Assembly: GCF_009909145.1 (NCBI RefSeq)
Contig: NZ_JAAAPJ010000014.1
Coordinates: 186,001 to 250,000 of the forward strand
Source: Corallococcus silvisoli
GTDB lineage: Bacteria > Myxococcota > Myxococcia > Myxococcales > Myxococcaceae
DNA length: 64,000 bases
Reading direction: 5' to 3'
Position numbers and translations under genes: made by a program. This document shows, in pieces, positions 8,794 through 18,130 of this stretch. Under the pieces are notes generated by a model. It was not told the DNA's origin. It worked only from the letters and a program-made list of their open reading frames with translations, and did no database searches. Numbering within the stretch: the stretch's first letter is position 1; every line of letters begins with the position of its first letter.

Positions 8794-8822
8794 TTGCCAC
8801 ATTATTCTTGAATCACTGCAAT
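8794..8822 (+). promoter_or_regulatory. candidate sigma-70-type promoter upstream of the YiiX-like gene
   Basis: TTGCCA at 8794-8799 and TGCAAT at 8817-8822 are separated by exactly 17 bases, inside a locally AT-rich stretch of the divergent intergenic region 8707-8969. The outer parts also form an ATTGC...GCAAT inverted pair. This is a sequence match only; the 5' leader would be about 140 bases long. Confidence 0.3.
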
Positions 8823-8969
8823 AGGCAGGTAGACCAGTTTTACCATGTTCTGACCCTGGGTCGTGAGGGACCGGGAGTGCTCCTGCGTGAATTCCTGTCC
8901 TCTGGCCGGGCGGCACCGGGGCTGCATTCAGGGAGGTGGACGGATGCAACCCCTGGAAAGGACTTGAGG

Positions 8970-9623
8970 ATGCGCTGGAGCTGGAAGGGTGTGTGGGCAG
9001 GTGCCCTCGCGATGGCGGTGGTGGTGTGGCTGGGGGCCCACGGGGCGCAGGCGGCGCCGCGAGGGGCGCAGGGCGTGGCGACGATGCTGCGGACAGGGGA
9101 CGTGGTGTTCCAGACGTCGGGATCACGCCAGTCGAAGGCCATCCAGGAAGCCACGCACAGCCCGCTGTCGCACGTGGGGCTGGTGGAGGTGACGCAGGAG
9201 GGGACGTTCGTGGTGGAGGCGGTCCAGCCGGTGAAGCGCACGCCCTTCAGGCAGTGGAAGGAGCGAGGCGTGAAGGGGCGGCTGTTGGTGTTGCGCCCGG
9301 AGGGGCTGGATGACGCGGCGAAGGCGCGGGCGGTGGCGGAGGCGAAGCGGCACCTGGGCAAGCCGTACGACGCGCTCTTCGGGTGGGGCGACGAGGCGAT
9401 GTACTGCTCGGAGCTGGTGCGCAAGGCGTACGCGGCGGGCGCGGGGGTGGCGTACGGGACGATGGAGCGGCTGGGTGACCTGGATGTCACGGGCCTGAAG
9501 CGGGAGATCGCCGAGCGCTACCGCGGCCCGGTGCCAGTGGACCTGGAGCTGGTGACCCCCGCCAGCCTGGCGGCGGATGCCCGGCTGGCGGTGGTGTATT
9601 CGGACTTCCCGGAGGCGCGCTGA
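8970..9623 (+). CDS. exported YiiX/YebB-type permuted papain-like enzyme
   Basis: 217 residues with a signal peptide (VWAGALAMAVVVWLGAHGAQA). The mature part has the permuted NlpC/P60-papain layout: LRTGDVVFQTSG, then SHVGLVEV with the probable catalytic His68, then AMYCSELVRKAY with the probable catalytic Cys146. YiiX-like enzymes are thought to be amidases, peptidases or lipid-linked hydrolases of the envelope; the substrate is unknown. The start is chosen at the signal peptide; a weak TTGAGG-type site precedes it. Confidence 0.85.
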   Translation: MRWSWKGVWAGALAMAVVVWLGAHGAQAAPRGAQGVATMLRTGDVVFQTSGSRQSKAIQEATHSPLSHVGLVEVTQEGTFVVEAVQPVKRTPFRQWKERGVKGRLLVLRPEGLDDAAKARAVAEAKRHLGKPYDALFGWGDEAMYCSELVRKAYAAGAGVAYGTMERLGDLDVTGLKREIAERYRGPVPVDLELVTPASLAADARLAVVYSDFPEAR

Positions 9624-9640
9624 AGCCCAGCTGAAGCGTC

Positions 9641-9668
9641 CCACCCCTTGAGGTTTCAAGAGGGGTGG
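9641..9668 (+). terminator. terminator-like hairpin after the YiiX-like gene
   Basis: CCACCCCTTGA pairs with TCAA-GA-GGGGTGG (11 pairs, a 2-base bulge, loop GGTT). It stands 18 bases after the stop. There is no U-run, so rho-independent action is uncertain. Confidence 0.45.
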
Positions 9669-9711
9669 CAAGGACTCACACGCGGGGAGCGGGGCCGGTA
9701 GGATGGGCGGC

Positions 9712-11859
9712 ATGAAACGCCTTCTTCTGCTGCTGCCACTGGTCGCTCTCGCGGGCTGTAAGGATCCCCAGGACGGGGTGAAGGTCGTCGTCTCGTACAC
9801 GCAATTCGTTCCGGACTGCGTCCGGGTGACCGCGAGGAACGGAGACAGCGGCGAAACGCGCTCCACGGACGTGACGGTCCGTGGCACCAACACGCAGGAC
9901 GAGGGGGAGGTGGTGGTGGCCGTCCTGGTGCCGGACGGATGGGGTCCTCTGCTCAAGGTGACAGCGGACGGGCTCGAGCGATCTCCTCAGGGAGAAGCCT
10001 GCACCGGGAAGCTGGTCAGCACCCACACGGAGGGCATCGTCATCCAGAAAGGGAGCGCGAGCAAAGGCACCGCGCAGCAACTCGCCCTGAGACTGACGGC
10101 GGTGGACGCGGACGGAGACGGCTACGTCGTGCGGAATCCGGACGGGTCCGGCGGCTCGGATTGCAATGACGATCCCGCTCGGGGCGGCAAGGACATCAAT
10201 CCGAACGCCACCGAGAAGTGCAATGCGGTCGATAACAACTGCAACGGCGTGTCAGGGGCCGAGGAGCTGAGGATTGGCCAGTCCTGCTCGGGCGACAAGG
10301 GGTGTTCGGGCAAGAACGTCTGCAACGCGGACGCCACCATCAGCTGCGTGCTTCCGGATGCGTACCGCTACTGGAGAGACCAGGACAACGACGGCCATGG
10401 CGCGAAGGATGTCCCCTTCACCTACTTCTGCCCGGAGGCGGCCCCCCTCCCCACCGACGGAGGTTACGTCCTGGCCACCGCGACCAACCGCGATGACTGC
10501 GATGACACGCTGAACAACGTGTATCCCAACGCACCCGAAATCTGTGACGGCCGGGACAACAACTGCAATGGCGTCACGGACGAAGGCTTCCCCAACCTGG
10601 GGCAGCACTGCACGGATGAGAAGCAGTGCGCGGACAGCACCATCCAGTGCAACGCCTTCGGAAATGGAACGTATTGCATGTCTCCGGACGCGGGCACCTG
10701 GTATCCCGACGAGGACAACGACAGCCACGGCCGTGAGGACGCGGGCGTCGTCTCCTGCCCGCAGCCAGATGCTGGCTACATCCTGGACGCAGGGGACTGC
10801 GACGATGGCAATCCCTTCATCCACAGGGACGCGACCGAAATCTGTGACGGCCAGGACAACAACTGCACTGGGGGGACGGACGAGAACAATGTTTGTCCCG
10901 CGGGCTCTCCGACCTGGGCACCCCAGGTCGTAGGCACGGACACGGGCCGCACCTGGTATGGCATCTCCGTGTATGGGGACGGCGGCGTCTGGATCGTGGG
11001 CAGCAATGATGGGCGCGCAGTGAAGCGCCCCACGACAACGGGCTTCGATGTGCTTGCCAGCACCTGCACGGGCACTGGTAGCCCCTTCACATTCAATGGC
11101 GTCTGGTCTAACTCCGCTGGCAAGGCATTCATTGGCGGCTCAAAGAAGAGCCTTCTCATCCAGGAGCCCGAAAGCATCAGTTGTGGGCCCTTGGGTCTTC
11201 CGGAGCTGGGCACTGGGGCGGGCGGAAACATGACCACCACGGACTTGTTTGGTTTCGCCAGCACGTCAAACCCGAACGATGTCCAGCTCTTCGGTGTCAC
11301 CCTCGATGGAGACGACGGCGCGACCTACAATTGGACGGGAGAGGTAGTCTCGGTGCCAGTCGTCAAACTGAACAACACCACGTTCCAGGGCATCCACGGG
11401 ATCTCTCCCGCGGTGATGTTCGCCGTGGGCTCCTTCAAGAACCCCGCGAATGGCAATGCCAGGGCGCAGATCTTCCGCTACATGCCGCAGACCTCCACGT
11501 GGAGTGGCCCGGTCGAGCCGCCTGGAGTCAAGGGGCTCAATGCCGTCTGGGTCGTCAACCCGAAGCTCGCCTACGCGGTAGGCGACGTGGGTGCCTTCCT
11601 GAAGTGGGACGGCAATGCCTGGGCGACGGCGCCGAGCCCTTCACCCACTGAGCGGCTGACGGGAGTCATCGCCTTTGGATGGAACTCCGTCTACGTCGCA
11701 TCGGAAGCCGGCAAGGTCTATCGCTACAACGACGGGCAATGGAACAGCACGCCTTCACCTGGGACCGCCCTATACGGAATCAGCGGCACCCGCCCGGATG
11801 ACATCTGGGCCATTGGCAGCTTTGGCAACGTCTACCACTATCCCGCCTGGCCCCAATAG
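9712..11859 (+). CDS. lipoprotein with MopE-like metal-binding repeats and a C-terminal propeller-like domain
   Basis: 715 residues from the ATG at 9712 (an ATG at 9703 would add three). The signal peptide ends in the lipobox LAGC. Residues about 130-410 hold three Cu-binding MopE-type motifs: DADGDGY or DNDGHG followed by DCNDD/DCDD, NPNATEKC or NAPEICDG, and DNNCNG. In known proteins these bind metal or calcium and occur in outer-surface proteins. The C-terminal half has repeated blades with Trp, Gly and GVWxxS/AVGDVG patterns, suggestive of a beta-propeller. The composition is less GC-extreme than its neighbours and Cys-rich. It is probably an exposed surface lipoprotein. Confidence 0.85.
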   Translation: MKRLLLLLPLVALAGCKDPQDGVKVVVSYTQFVPDCVRVTARNGDSGETRSTDVTVRGTNTQDEGEVVVAVLVPDGWGPLLKVTADGLERSPQGEACTGKLVSTHTEGIVIQKGSASKGTAQQLALRLTAVDADGDGYVVRNPDGSGGSDCNDDPARGGKDINPNATEKCNAVDNNCNGVSGAEELRIGQSCSGDKGCSGKNVCNADATISCVLPDAYRYWRDQDNDGHGAKDVPFTYFCPEAAPLPTDGGYVLATATNRDDCDDTLNNVYPNAPEICDGRDNNCNGVTDEGFPNLGQHCTDEKQCADSTIQCNAFGNGTYCMSPDAGTWYPDEDNDSHGREDAGVVSCPQPDAGYILDAGDCDDGNPFIHRDATEICDGQDNNCTGGTDENNVCPAGSPTWAPQVVGTDTGRTWYGISVYGDGGVWIVGSNDGRAVKRPTTTGFDVLASTCTGTGSPFTFNGVWSNSAGKAFIGGSKKSLLIQEPESISCGPLGLPELGTGAGGNMTTTDLFGFASTSNPNDVQLFGVTLDGDDGATYNWTGEVVSVPVVKLNNTTFQGIHGISPAVMFAVGSFKNPANGNARAQIFRYMPQTSTWSGPVEPPGVKGLNAVWVVNPKLAYAVGDVGAFLKWDGNAWATAPSPSPTERLTGVIAFGWNSVYVASEAGKVYRYNDGQWNSTPSPGTALYGISGTRPDDIWAIGSFGNVYHYPAWPQ

Positions 11860-11869
11860 CTGAACCCCG

Positions 11870-11900
11870 GGGCCGGACTTCCTCCACGGAAGTCCGGCCC
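11870..11900. terminator. perfect 13-bp bidirectional terminator hairpin
   Basis: 11870-11882 is perfectly complementary to 11888-11900, with the 5-base loop TCCAC. It lies between the stops of two convergent genes (11859 and 11912). No long U-run follows, but its position and stem strength support a shared terminator. Confidence 0.7.
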
Positions 11901-11911
11901 GCATCACCGCC

Positions 11912-14299
11912 TCAGCGCTTCACGCGCAGGACCTGAAACCCCTTCCCGCCCGCGCCGAAGCCCTTCAGGTTCTCCGCCCGCACCACCAGCTCGCCGGAGG
12001 GCAGCACGCCCCACACATCCGCGCGTGCCAGGGATGTGCTCGAGGCCCGCTCGTAGCGCCGGGCCTCGGTCCAGGCCGTGCCGTTCGTGCTGGTGAAGAG
12101 CCGGGCGTACACATCCGACGCGGGCTGGACGTCACCGACATCCGCCCGCGCCGTCCCCAGCACCCAGCCGCCTCCCGGCAGCGCCTCCAGCGAGTACGCC
12201 GGCCCCGGCAGCGTCCAGAGCGCGTCCACCCTCCCGCTGGCGTACACGCGCAGCAGCTTCGGGTGCTCCGGCTCGTAGAGCGTGGACTGCCCCAGCAGCA
12301 GCTCCCCTCCCGACAACACCGCGCCCGCCACCGCGTTGGCCGCATAGCCGCCCATCACCTTCAACCAACTGCGCCCGCCGTCCGTGGAGCGCAACAGCGC
12401 CGACTGCTCGCCCGTGCTCCCGAACGTGGCCCACAGCGCGCCTCGCACGGCGTCCACGACCAGCGCCAGGCCATACCGGTGGCCCTGGAACGTGGCCCGC
12501 ACCGCCCACGTCGCCCCGCCGTCGGTGCTCGCCCACAGCCGCAGGGGCGTGCTTCCAGACGTGACCGTCTGGTACTCCAGGAAGAACACCGTGCCGCCCA
12601 GCTGCGCGAAGCTCGCGGGGGACAGCGCCCGGTAATTCCCCAGCACGACCACGTCCGTCCACGTGCGCCCGCCATCCCTGGAGCGCTCCAGGTGGTAGCC
12701 GTCGCTGCGGCTCATCTGCGCCAGCAGCGTCCCGTCCTGGAGCACCGCCATCACCCAGAACGACGCCCCGCGCATCCCCTGCCCGCGCACGCTGAACGTG
12801 CGCCCGCCGTCCGTGCTCGCCCACAGCGTGGAGCGGTTGCCGGACAGCGCCAGCCCGTACACCGTGCCCGCGGCGTCCACCGCCAGCACCTCGTGCGTCG
12901 TGTTCGTGAACGTCGGCTCCAGCACCACCGGCCCTGGCCCCCCGCCATCCGCGGGCGGCGTCCCCGCATCCACCCCGCCGCCATCCGGAGTCCCCGAGCC
13001 GCCATCCGGCACGCCGCCACCATCCGGCACGCCGCCACCATCCGGAGTCCCCGAGCCGCCATCCGGCACGCCGCCACCATCCGGAGTCCCCCCATCCTGG
13101 CCAGTGCCACCCCCACCCGGCAGCAGCGGCAGGGCCACGCGCATCACGGTGCCGCTGGAGCTGGCATCCAGCGCGTCGCCGTAGAAGCACGGCACCTCCG
13201 TGACACTGGCTGGCAGCACGTCCAGCGCGTTCAGGTAGCCCTTGAAGGTCGGGCGTGAATCCAGCGTCACCGGGTCACTGAAGGTCCCGTTGCGCAGCAC
13301 CCGCACCCGGATTTCGTAATCCTTCTCGGACTTCATGTGATTGTAGAAGACATACAGCGCATCCCCGATGCGGGTGATGGCGGGCTGCAGGGCCCAGTCC
13401 GGCGTCCCCTCCACCAAGGTGCGCGAGCCGAAGGATGTCCCGTCGAAGCGGCGGTAATACAGCCGCTCCGCCTCGTCCTTGTAGACCAGGTGGATGCCGC
13501 CCTTCCCGTCCTCCACCGCGCTCAGCGCCGCGCCATGGTAGATGCCGTCGGAGAACGCGTCCCGCGTGGGCCCCCAGAGGTCCAGCGGATCCGCCGCGTC
13601 GCGCACGCGCAGGCGCGTGGGCTCGTAGCCGTCGTGCATGGCCCAGAAGAAGACGAGCTTCGTCCCCACGCTGAGCAGCCGCCCTCCCCCCCTCTTGCGC
13701 ACCCGCCCCAGGTCCGGCTGTCGCTGGAAGGTCGCGCCCTCGTCGGTGGACACCGCCACCACCGCCGTGGAGCCCCCGTCCGACTCCAGACGAAACGCCT
13801 GGACCCACAGCCGCCCGCGCGAGTCTCGCGCCAGCAGTGCCCGCGAATACGCCGTGGTGGCGTCCGCGTCGAACACCCGCACCGCCGGCCGCGGCGTCCA
13901 GGTGTTCGCGTCCTCGTCGTAGCGCCACCACTGGAACCAGACGTCGTGACGCGCCGACGCCTCCAGCGTGGGGCCCTCGTACGCGTAGACGAGCGCCACG
14001 TCCCGCCCCACCGCGACCAGCTCCGCCCGGTCCCGGTGCGTCGCGTCCGGCTGGATGGCCGCGAGCTTCACGAAGCTGCGGAACCCATCCTCGGAGCGGA
14101 ACAGGTTCAACCCCTGCCCCCCCGACCCCTGCTGCTGGATGGCCAGGAGCCACGAGGGCGCATGTCCATTGCCTGTCTCAACCCGCACCGCATGCCGATG
14201 CGCCGGCAACGTCAGGGCGTTGCCACCGCCCACCGGCACCATGGGCACTCCCCCCGCCGCCACCACCGTGGCCAGCAGGGCACCAACCCAAGACATCAT
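11912..14299 (-). CDS. secreted sialidase-like BNR/Asp-box protein with Asp-Gly linker
   Basis: 795 residues, starting at the paired ATGs at 14299/14296, directly before a signal peptide (SWVGALLATVVAAGG). Two propeller-like domains (about 35-395 and 465-790) carry Asp-box motifs: STDEGATF, ASTDGGRTF, SRDGGRTW, ASTDGGATW and RSTDGGRSW. They are joined by a flexible linker of repeated (V/T)PDGGG units (about 395-460). Asp boxes occur in sialidases and in many non-enzymatic propellers. The catalytic Arg triad and Tyr of true sialidases could not be identified, so enzymatic activity is not claimed. The start fits a small unstructured upstream region with no long frame of protein-like sequence. 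Confidence 0.82.
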   Translation of the reverse strand: MMSWVGALLATVVAAGGVPMVPVGGGNALTLPAHRHAVRVETGNGHAPSWLLAIQQQGSGGQGLNLFRSEDGFRSFVKLAAIQPDATHRDRAELVAVGRDVALVYAYEGPTLEASARHDVWFQWWRYDEDANTWTPRPAVRVFDADATTAYSRALLARDSRGRLWVQAFRLESDGGSTAVVAVSTDEGATFQRQPDLGRVRKRGGGRLLSVGTKLVFFWAMHDGYEPTRLRVRDAADPLDLWGPTRDAFSDGIYHGAALSAVEDGKGGIHLVYKDEAERLYYRRFDGTSFGSRTLVEGTPDWALQPAITRIGDALYVFYNHMKSEKDYEIRVRVLRNGTFSDPVTLDSRPTFKGYLNALDVLPASVTEVPCFYGDALDASSSGTVMRVALPLLPGGGGTGQDGGTPDGGGVPDGGSGTPDGGGVPDGGGVPDGGSGTPDGGGVDAGTPPADGGGPGPVVLEPTFTNTTHEVLAVDAAGTVYGLALSGNRSTLWASTDGGRTFSVRGQGMRGASFWVMAVLQDGTLLAQMSRSDGYHLERSRDGGRTWTDVVVLGNYRALSPASFAQLGGTVFFLEYQTVTSGSTPLRLWASTDGGATWAVRATFQGHRYGLALVVDAVRGALWATFGSTGEQSALLRSTDGGRSWLKVMGGYAANAVAGAVLSGGELLLGQSTLYEPEHPKLLRVYASGRVDALWTLPGPAYSLEALPGGGWVLGTARADVGDVQPASDVYARLFTSTNGTAWTEARRYERASSTSLARADVWGVLPSGELVVRAENLKGFGAGGKGFQVLRVKR
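12940..13100 (-). repeat. coding tandem repeats of the PDGGG linker
   Basis: Near-identical DNA units (complement of CCGCCACCATCCGGCACG and CCGGAGTCCCCGAGCCG) repeat several times and encode the VPDGGG / SGTPDGGG linker of the surrounding gene. Units are multiples of three, so copy changes would keep the frame. Confidence 0.8.
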
Positions 14300-14501
14300 C
14301 TGATTCCGCCCCCCTGTCGTCTCGCCTCCCGAAAGGTAGGGACGCGAGTGCGGTGGGCAATCCGGTGGGCGGGCTCCGGTGGGGGTGGACCCGAAGGCCC
14401 GACACTCCCCGCGCGGACAGGTGAACACACCCACGACGCGCGACGCCCCCAGGACGTGTGGGAGCGTCGCGTCAATGCCTCGTGACGGCGTTGCCTCGCG
14501 G

Positions 14502-15269
14502 CTACTTCGTCTTGCGGCGGCGCGGAGCGGGGGCGCCCGCGTCCGGCACGGCGGTGCCCGCGTCGGAGACCGGCTCCACCGTGCCCGCGTCCGCGCTCGC
14601 GGCCGGCGTGGCCGAGGTCAGGGCGGGGGGCGGGTTCACCAGCTTCAGCGAGGTGAGGAACGCGTCCGCCGTCGGCGCGGGGGTGTTCGGATTGAAGAGC
14701 ACCAGCAGCGTGTAGAGGCGCGGCCCCACCAGGAAGTTGCGCGCCTTGATTTCGCCGGCCATCGGCGAGCTGACCGTGTAGGACTTACCGGGGTAGCCAT
14801 CCAGGGTGATGTCCTGCTCGTCCTTGAGCGTGCCCTGGACCTCCTTGGCCAGCCCGTCACGGCCCTCGTTCAACAGGGCCTCCGGAGGACGGCTCGCCAC
14901 CAGCTTCTCCGGGTAGTCCGCGATGCTGACGGAGTAGAGGACCGCCCCGTCGCGCGCCGAGTACGACGCCGTGTTCACGGTGCCGGAGCCGAGCTGCACC
15001 TGCTTGCGGGCAATCTGCGGCTCCCCGGGCATGCCGATGACGAAGCCCTCCGGCGCCTCGTAGGGCTTGAACGCGGCGGCGGACTCCGAGGTGCCCTCGG
15101 AGCCCGGGACAGGCTCGTTGGGCACGTCTTCGATGGTGGACGTCGCCGACCGGCCATTGCCCCCGGAGGAGGCGGCGCCTTCGTCGGTCTTCTGCTGGTT
15201 GGCGCAGGCGCCAGCGATGAGCGCGAGGGTGGTGAGCGAAGTAAGGAGGAGGCGGGACGACGGACGCAT
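14502..15269 (-). CDS. lipoprotein of unknown function
   Basis: 255 residues from the ATG at 15269, which has AGGAAG 7 bases upstream; a GTG two codons earlier is less well placed. The signal peptide ends in the lipobox IAGAC. A low-complexity Ser/Gly/Glu segment follows, then a globular part (about 70-215) with GFVIGMPGEPQIARKQV, SVSIADYPEKL and SYTVSSP, resembling periplasmic proteins that handle 'PsbP-like' beta-rich folds; no family is claimed. The tail is rich in Ala, Pro and Asp, ending in RRRKTK. Orientation and spacing suggest its own transcript. Confidence 0.78.
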   Translation of the reverse strand: MRPSSRLLLTSLTTLALIAGACANQQKTDEGAASSGGNGRSATSTIEDVPNEPVPGSEGTSESAAAFKPYEAPEGFVIGMPGEPQIARKQVQLGSGTVNTASYSARDGAVLYSVSIADYPEKLVASRPPEALLNEGRDGLAKEVQGTLKDEQDITLDGYPGKSYTVSSPMAGEIKARNFLVGPRLYTLLVLFNPNTPAPTADAFLTSLKLVNPPPALTSATPAASADAGTVEPVSDAGTAVPDAGAPAPRRRKTK

Positions 15270-15418
15270 GGGCACGCTTCCTGAAAGGGAAGTGGAAGAA
15301 ACAGGATGTCCTGTCGGACGCTAGACGAATTGCTCCGCCGCTGACTACCCGAGTTTCAACGCGCCGCGAGGAACTGGCCGCGCGCCGCGCCCGGAAGCGT
15401 CCGGGGGCGGACACCGCG

Positions 15419-15442
15419 CCCGGGCCGGAAAATCGGCCCGGG
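15419..15442 (-). terminator. terminator-like hairpin after livF
   Basis: CCCGGGCCG (15419-15427) pairs perfectly with CGGCCCGGG (15434-15442) around a 6-base AT-rich loop, 3 bases beyond the livF stop on the minus strand. It marks the end of the liv operon. Confidence 0.6.
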
Positions 15443-15444
15443 GG

Positions 15445-16197
15445 CTACTCACCCAGGTACGCGCGCCTCACTTCGGGGCTCTCCAGGAGCGCCTTGCCAG
15501 GGCCCGCCATCACCACCTCGCCCGTCTCCAGCACGTAGCCGTAGTGCGCGGCGTTGAGGGCCAGGTGCGCGTTCTGCTCCACCAGCAGCACGCTGACGCC
15601 GGTGGCGTTCACGTCGCGCAGCGTGCGGAAGATGGTCTCCGTCACCTGCGGCGCCAGGCCCAGGGACGGCTCGTCCAGGAGCAGCAGCTGCGGCTTGCTC
15701 AGCAGCGCCCGGGCGATGGCCAGCATCTGCTGCTCACCGCCGGACAGCGTGCCCGCCAGCTGCCGCTGACGCTCCTTCAACACCGGGAAGAGGCCGAAGC
15801 CCTTCTCCATGTCCTGCTGCACCTGGGCGGTGTCCTTGCGCAGGTACGCGCCCAGCTCCAGGTTCTCCTGGACGGTGAGGTTGGGGAAGATGCCCCGCCC
15901 CTCCGGCGCGTGCGCCATGCCGCGCGGCACCAGCTGGTGCGCCTTGAGGCCGGTGATGTCCTGGCCCGCCAGCGTGATGCGCCCCGCGGACGGCTTGAGC
16001 ATGCCGCTCACCGCGCGCAGGGTGCTCGTCTTGCCCGCGCCGTTGGCGCCGATGAGGGCCACCATCTCGCCCCGGCCCACCTGGAGTGAAACGCCCCGGA
16101 GCGCCTGGATGGCGCCGTAGCGCACCTGGAGCCCTTCGACCCGCAGCAGCGGCTCGAACGCGCGCCGCTCGCCCAGCACCTTCACCGGCTCGCTCAC
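15445..16197 (-). CDS. livF: branched-chain amino acid ABC transporter ATPase LivF
   Basis: 250 residues. One of the two ATPases that power import of leucine, isoleucine, valine or related substrates. Visible: Walker A GANGAGKT (about 50-57), signature LSGGEQQMLAIARALL, and Walker B LLLLDEPSLGLAP. The short C-terminal tail is typical of LivF. It starts with GTG and overlaps the end of livG by 4 bases (GTGA), so translation is coupled. Last gene of the livK-H-M-G-F operon. Confidence 0.96.
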   Translation of the reverse strand: MSEPVKVLGERRAFEPLLRVEGLQVRYGAIQALRGVSLQVGRGEMVALIGANGAGKTSTLRAVSGMLKPSAGRITLAGQDITGLKAHQLVPRGMAHAPEGRGIFPNLTVQENLELGAYLRKDTAQVQQDMEKGFGLFPVLKERQRQLAGTLSGGEQQMLAIARALLSKPQLLLLDEPSLGLAPQVTETIFRTLRDVNATGVSVLLVEQNAHLALNAAHYGYVLETGEVVMAGPGKALLESPEVRRAYLGE

Positions 16198-17063
16198 GCC
16201 GCGCCTCCGTGGGATTCCAGGTAGCTGTCGCCCAGGTACGCCTCGATGACCTTGCGGTCGCTGCGCACCTCGGCCGGGGCGCCGCGGGCGATGGTCTCCC
16301 CGTGGTCCAGCACGGTGATGTGCTCGCAGATGCCCATCACCAGCTTCATGTCGTGCTCGATGACCAGCACCCCCAGCGAGAACTCGTCGCGCAGCCGGCG
16401 GATGAGCACCATCAGGTCCGCCTTCTCCCGGGTGTTCATGCCCGCCGCGGGCTCATCCAGCAGCAGCACCCGGGGCCGCGTCCCCAGCGCGCGGGCGATC
16501 TCCAGGCGGCGCTGTTCGCCGTAGGGCAGGTTCTTCGCCTCCTCGTCGCGGCGGTGCGACAGGCCCATCACCTCCAGCAGGTGCTCCGCCTGACGCGTCA
16601 GCTCGCGCTCCTCCGCCTGGAAGCCGGGGGTGAGCAGCAGCGCGCGCCACCAGTCGCGGTAGTTGCGCAGCGCCGTGCCCGCCTTCGCCACGGGGCCCAG
16701 CCGCACCGGGTGCAGCGCCCCCTGCGCGCGGCAGGCCACCTTCACGTTGTCCAGCGCGGTGAGCGCGCGGAACAGGCGGATGTTCTGGAACGTGCGCGCC
16801 AGCCCCAGGTGGTTGATTTGGTGCGGCACCCAGCCGTTCACCCGCTGCCCGGCCACGCGCACCTCGCCCTCGGTGGGCGGGTACACGCCGGTCAGCACGT
16901 TGAACGCGGTGGACTTGCCCGCGCCGTTGGGCCCGATGAGGCCCAGGAGGTCCCCCTGGCGCACGGTGAGGTTGAAGTCCGTCAGGGCCTTGAGGCCCCC
17001 GAAGCGGATGCTCACGCCGGACGCCTGGAGCAGCGCGTCTCCTGATGCCGTGACGGCGCTCAT
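16194..17063 (-). CDS. livG: branched-chain amino acid ABC transporter ATPase LivG
   Basis: 289 residues from the ATG at 17063. Walker A GPNGAGKS (about 44-51), Q-loop, signature YGEQRRLEIARALG, Walker B VLLLDEPAAGMN, and the LivG-type C-terminal extension with KVIEAYLG. It contains the long insertion between Walker A and the signature that separates LivG from LivF. Its ATG overlaps the livM stop (ATGA). An open frame upstream is a shadow of livM. Confidence 0.96.
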   Translation of the reverse strand: MSAVTASGDALLQASGVSIRFGGLKALTDFNLTVRQGDLLGLIGPNGAGKSTAFNVLTGVYPPTEGEVRVAGQRVNGWVPHQINHLGLARTFQNIRLFRALTALDNVKVACRAQGALHPVRLGPVAKAGTALRNYRDWWRALLLTPGFQAEERELTRQAEHLLEVMGLSHRRDEEAKNLPYGEQRRLEIARALGTRPRVLLLDEPAAGMNTREKADLMVLIRRLRDEFSLGVLVIEHDMKLVMGICEHITVLDHGETIARGAPAEVRSDRKVIEAYLGDSYLESHGGAA

Positions 17064-18130
17064 GTCAGCCCCTTCTTCTTCCGCGAAAACCAGCGGGGCA
17101 GCACGTCCCAGAGCTCCTTGGTGCCGAACAGGCCCTGCGGGCGCAGCAGCATCAGCACCACCAGCAGGATGCCGTACACGGGCATGCGGATCTGATCCAC
17201 CTTCTGCGCCAGGCTGCCCTCCGCGCCCAGCGCGCCGAACAGCGAGCGCAGGCCCTCCGGCAGCAGCGTGAGGAAGATGGCCGCGACGATGGCGCCCGTG
17301 GTGGAGCCCAGGCCGCCCAGCACCACCATGACGACGATCTCCATGGACTTCACGAAGGTGAACGAGCCCGGGTTGATGATGGGCACGAAGTGGGCGAACA
17401 GGCCGCCCGCGATGCCCGCGAAGAACGACGAGATGACGAACGCGCGGACCTTGTAGCCGGTGGTGTCCACGCCCATGGCCTCCGCGGCGACCTCGTCCTC
17501 GCGGATGGCCCACAGGCTGCGGCCGTGGCTGGAGCCCGCGATGCGCCGGGCCACCAGCACCACCAGGAAGACCCAGAAGTACACCATGGCCACGCTGGAG
17601 TACTGCGGGATGCCGGACAGGCCCAGCGCGCGGCCGAAGGCCTCCGTGTTCTGCACCACCACGCGGATGATCTCCCCGAAGCCCAGCGTGACGATGGCCA
17701 GGTAGTCCCCGCGCAGCCGCAGCGAAGGCAGGCCCACCAGGAAGCCGCACAGCGCCGCGCAGGCGCCGCCCGCGAGCAGCGCCACGATGAAGAGCACCTG
17801 GTCGCTGGCGGCCACCGGCAGGAAGGACAGCGCCACCTCCTTGAGCGACAGCGACGTGACGCCGGCGATGTACGCGCCCACCGCCATGAAGCCCGCGTGG
17901 CCAATGGAGAACTGGCCCGTCATGCCGTTCACGATGTTGAGGCTCACCGCGAGGATGATGTTCACCCCCACCACGGACAGCAGGTACGTGGCGAAGGGAG
18001 AGGCGCCCAACAGCACTTCGGCCAGCGCCAGCACCGGCAGCGCGAGGAGCACGGGCAGGATGCCGCGCAGGGCCGGGGGGATGGGGCCCGTGGTGTCGTC
18101 GGAGAGGAGCGTCGCGCCAGGGGCCGCCAT
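17060..18130 (-). CDS. livM: branched-chain amino acid ABC transporter permease LivM
   Basis: 356 residues with about nine hydrophobic segments. Family landmarks: GVNIILAVSLNIVNGMTGQFSIGHAGF split over residues about 55-80, DYLAIVTLGFGEIIR, and VVLGGLGSTTGAI near 275. One of the two permeases that form the membrane pore with LivH. Start and stop overlap the neighbouring genes by 1 and 4 bases, showing tight operon packing. Confidence 0.95.
   Translation of the reverse strand: MAAPGATLLSDDTTGPIPPALRGILPVLLALPVLALAEVLLGASPFATYLLSVVGVNIILAVSLNIVNGMTGQFSIGHAGFMAVGAYIAGVTSLSLKEVALSFLPVAASDQVLFIVALLAGGACAALCGFLVGLPSLRLRGDYLAIVTLGFGEIIRVVVQNTEAFGRALGLSGIPQYSSVAMVYFWVFLVVLVARRIAGSSHGRSLWAIREDEVAAEAMGVDTTGYKVRAFVISSFFAGIAGGLFAHFVPIINPGSFTFVKSMEIVVMVVLGGLGSTTGAIVAAIFLTLLPEGLRSLFGALGAEGSLAQKVDQIRMPVYGILLVVLMLLRPQGLFGTKELWDVLPRWFSRKKKGLT

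Noticed and set aside
8707..8969. Sigma-54 promoter in the AT-rich divergent region
   Set aside because: TGGC and GC elements occur but not with the required spacing; only a weak sigma-70-type match was kept.
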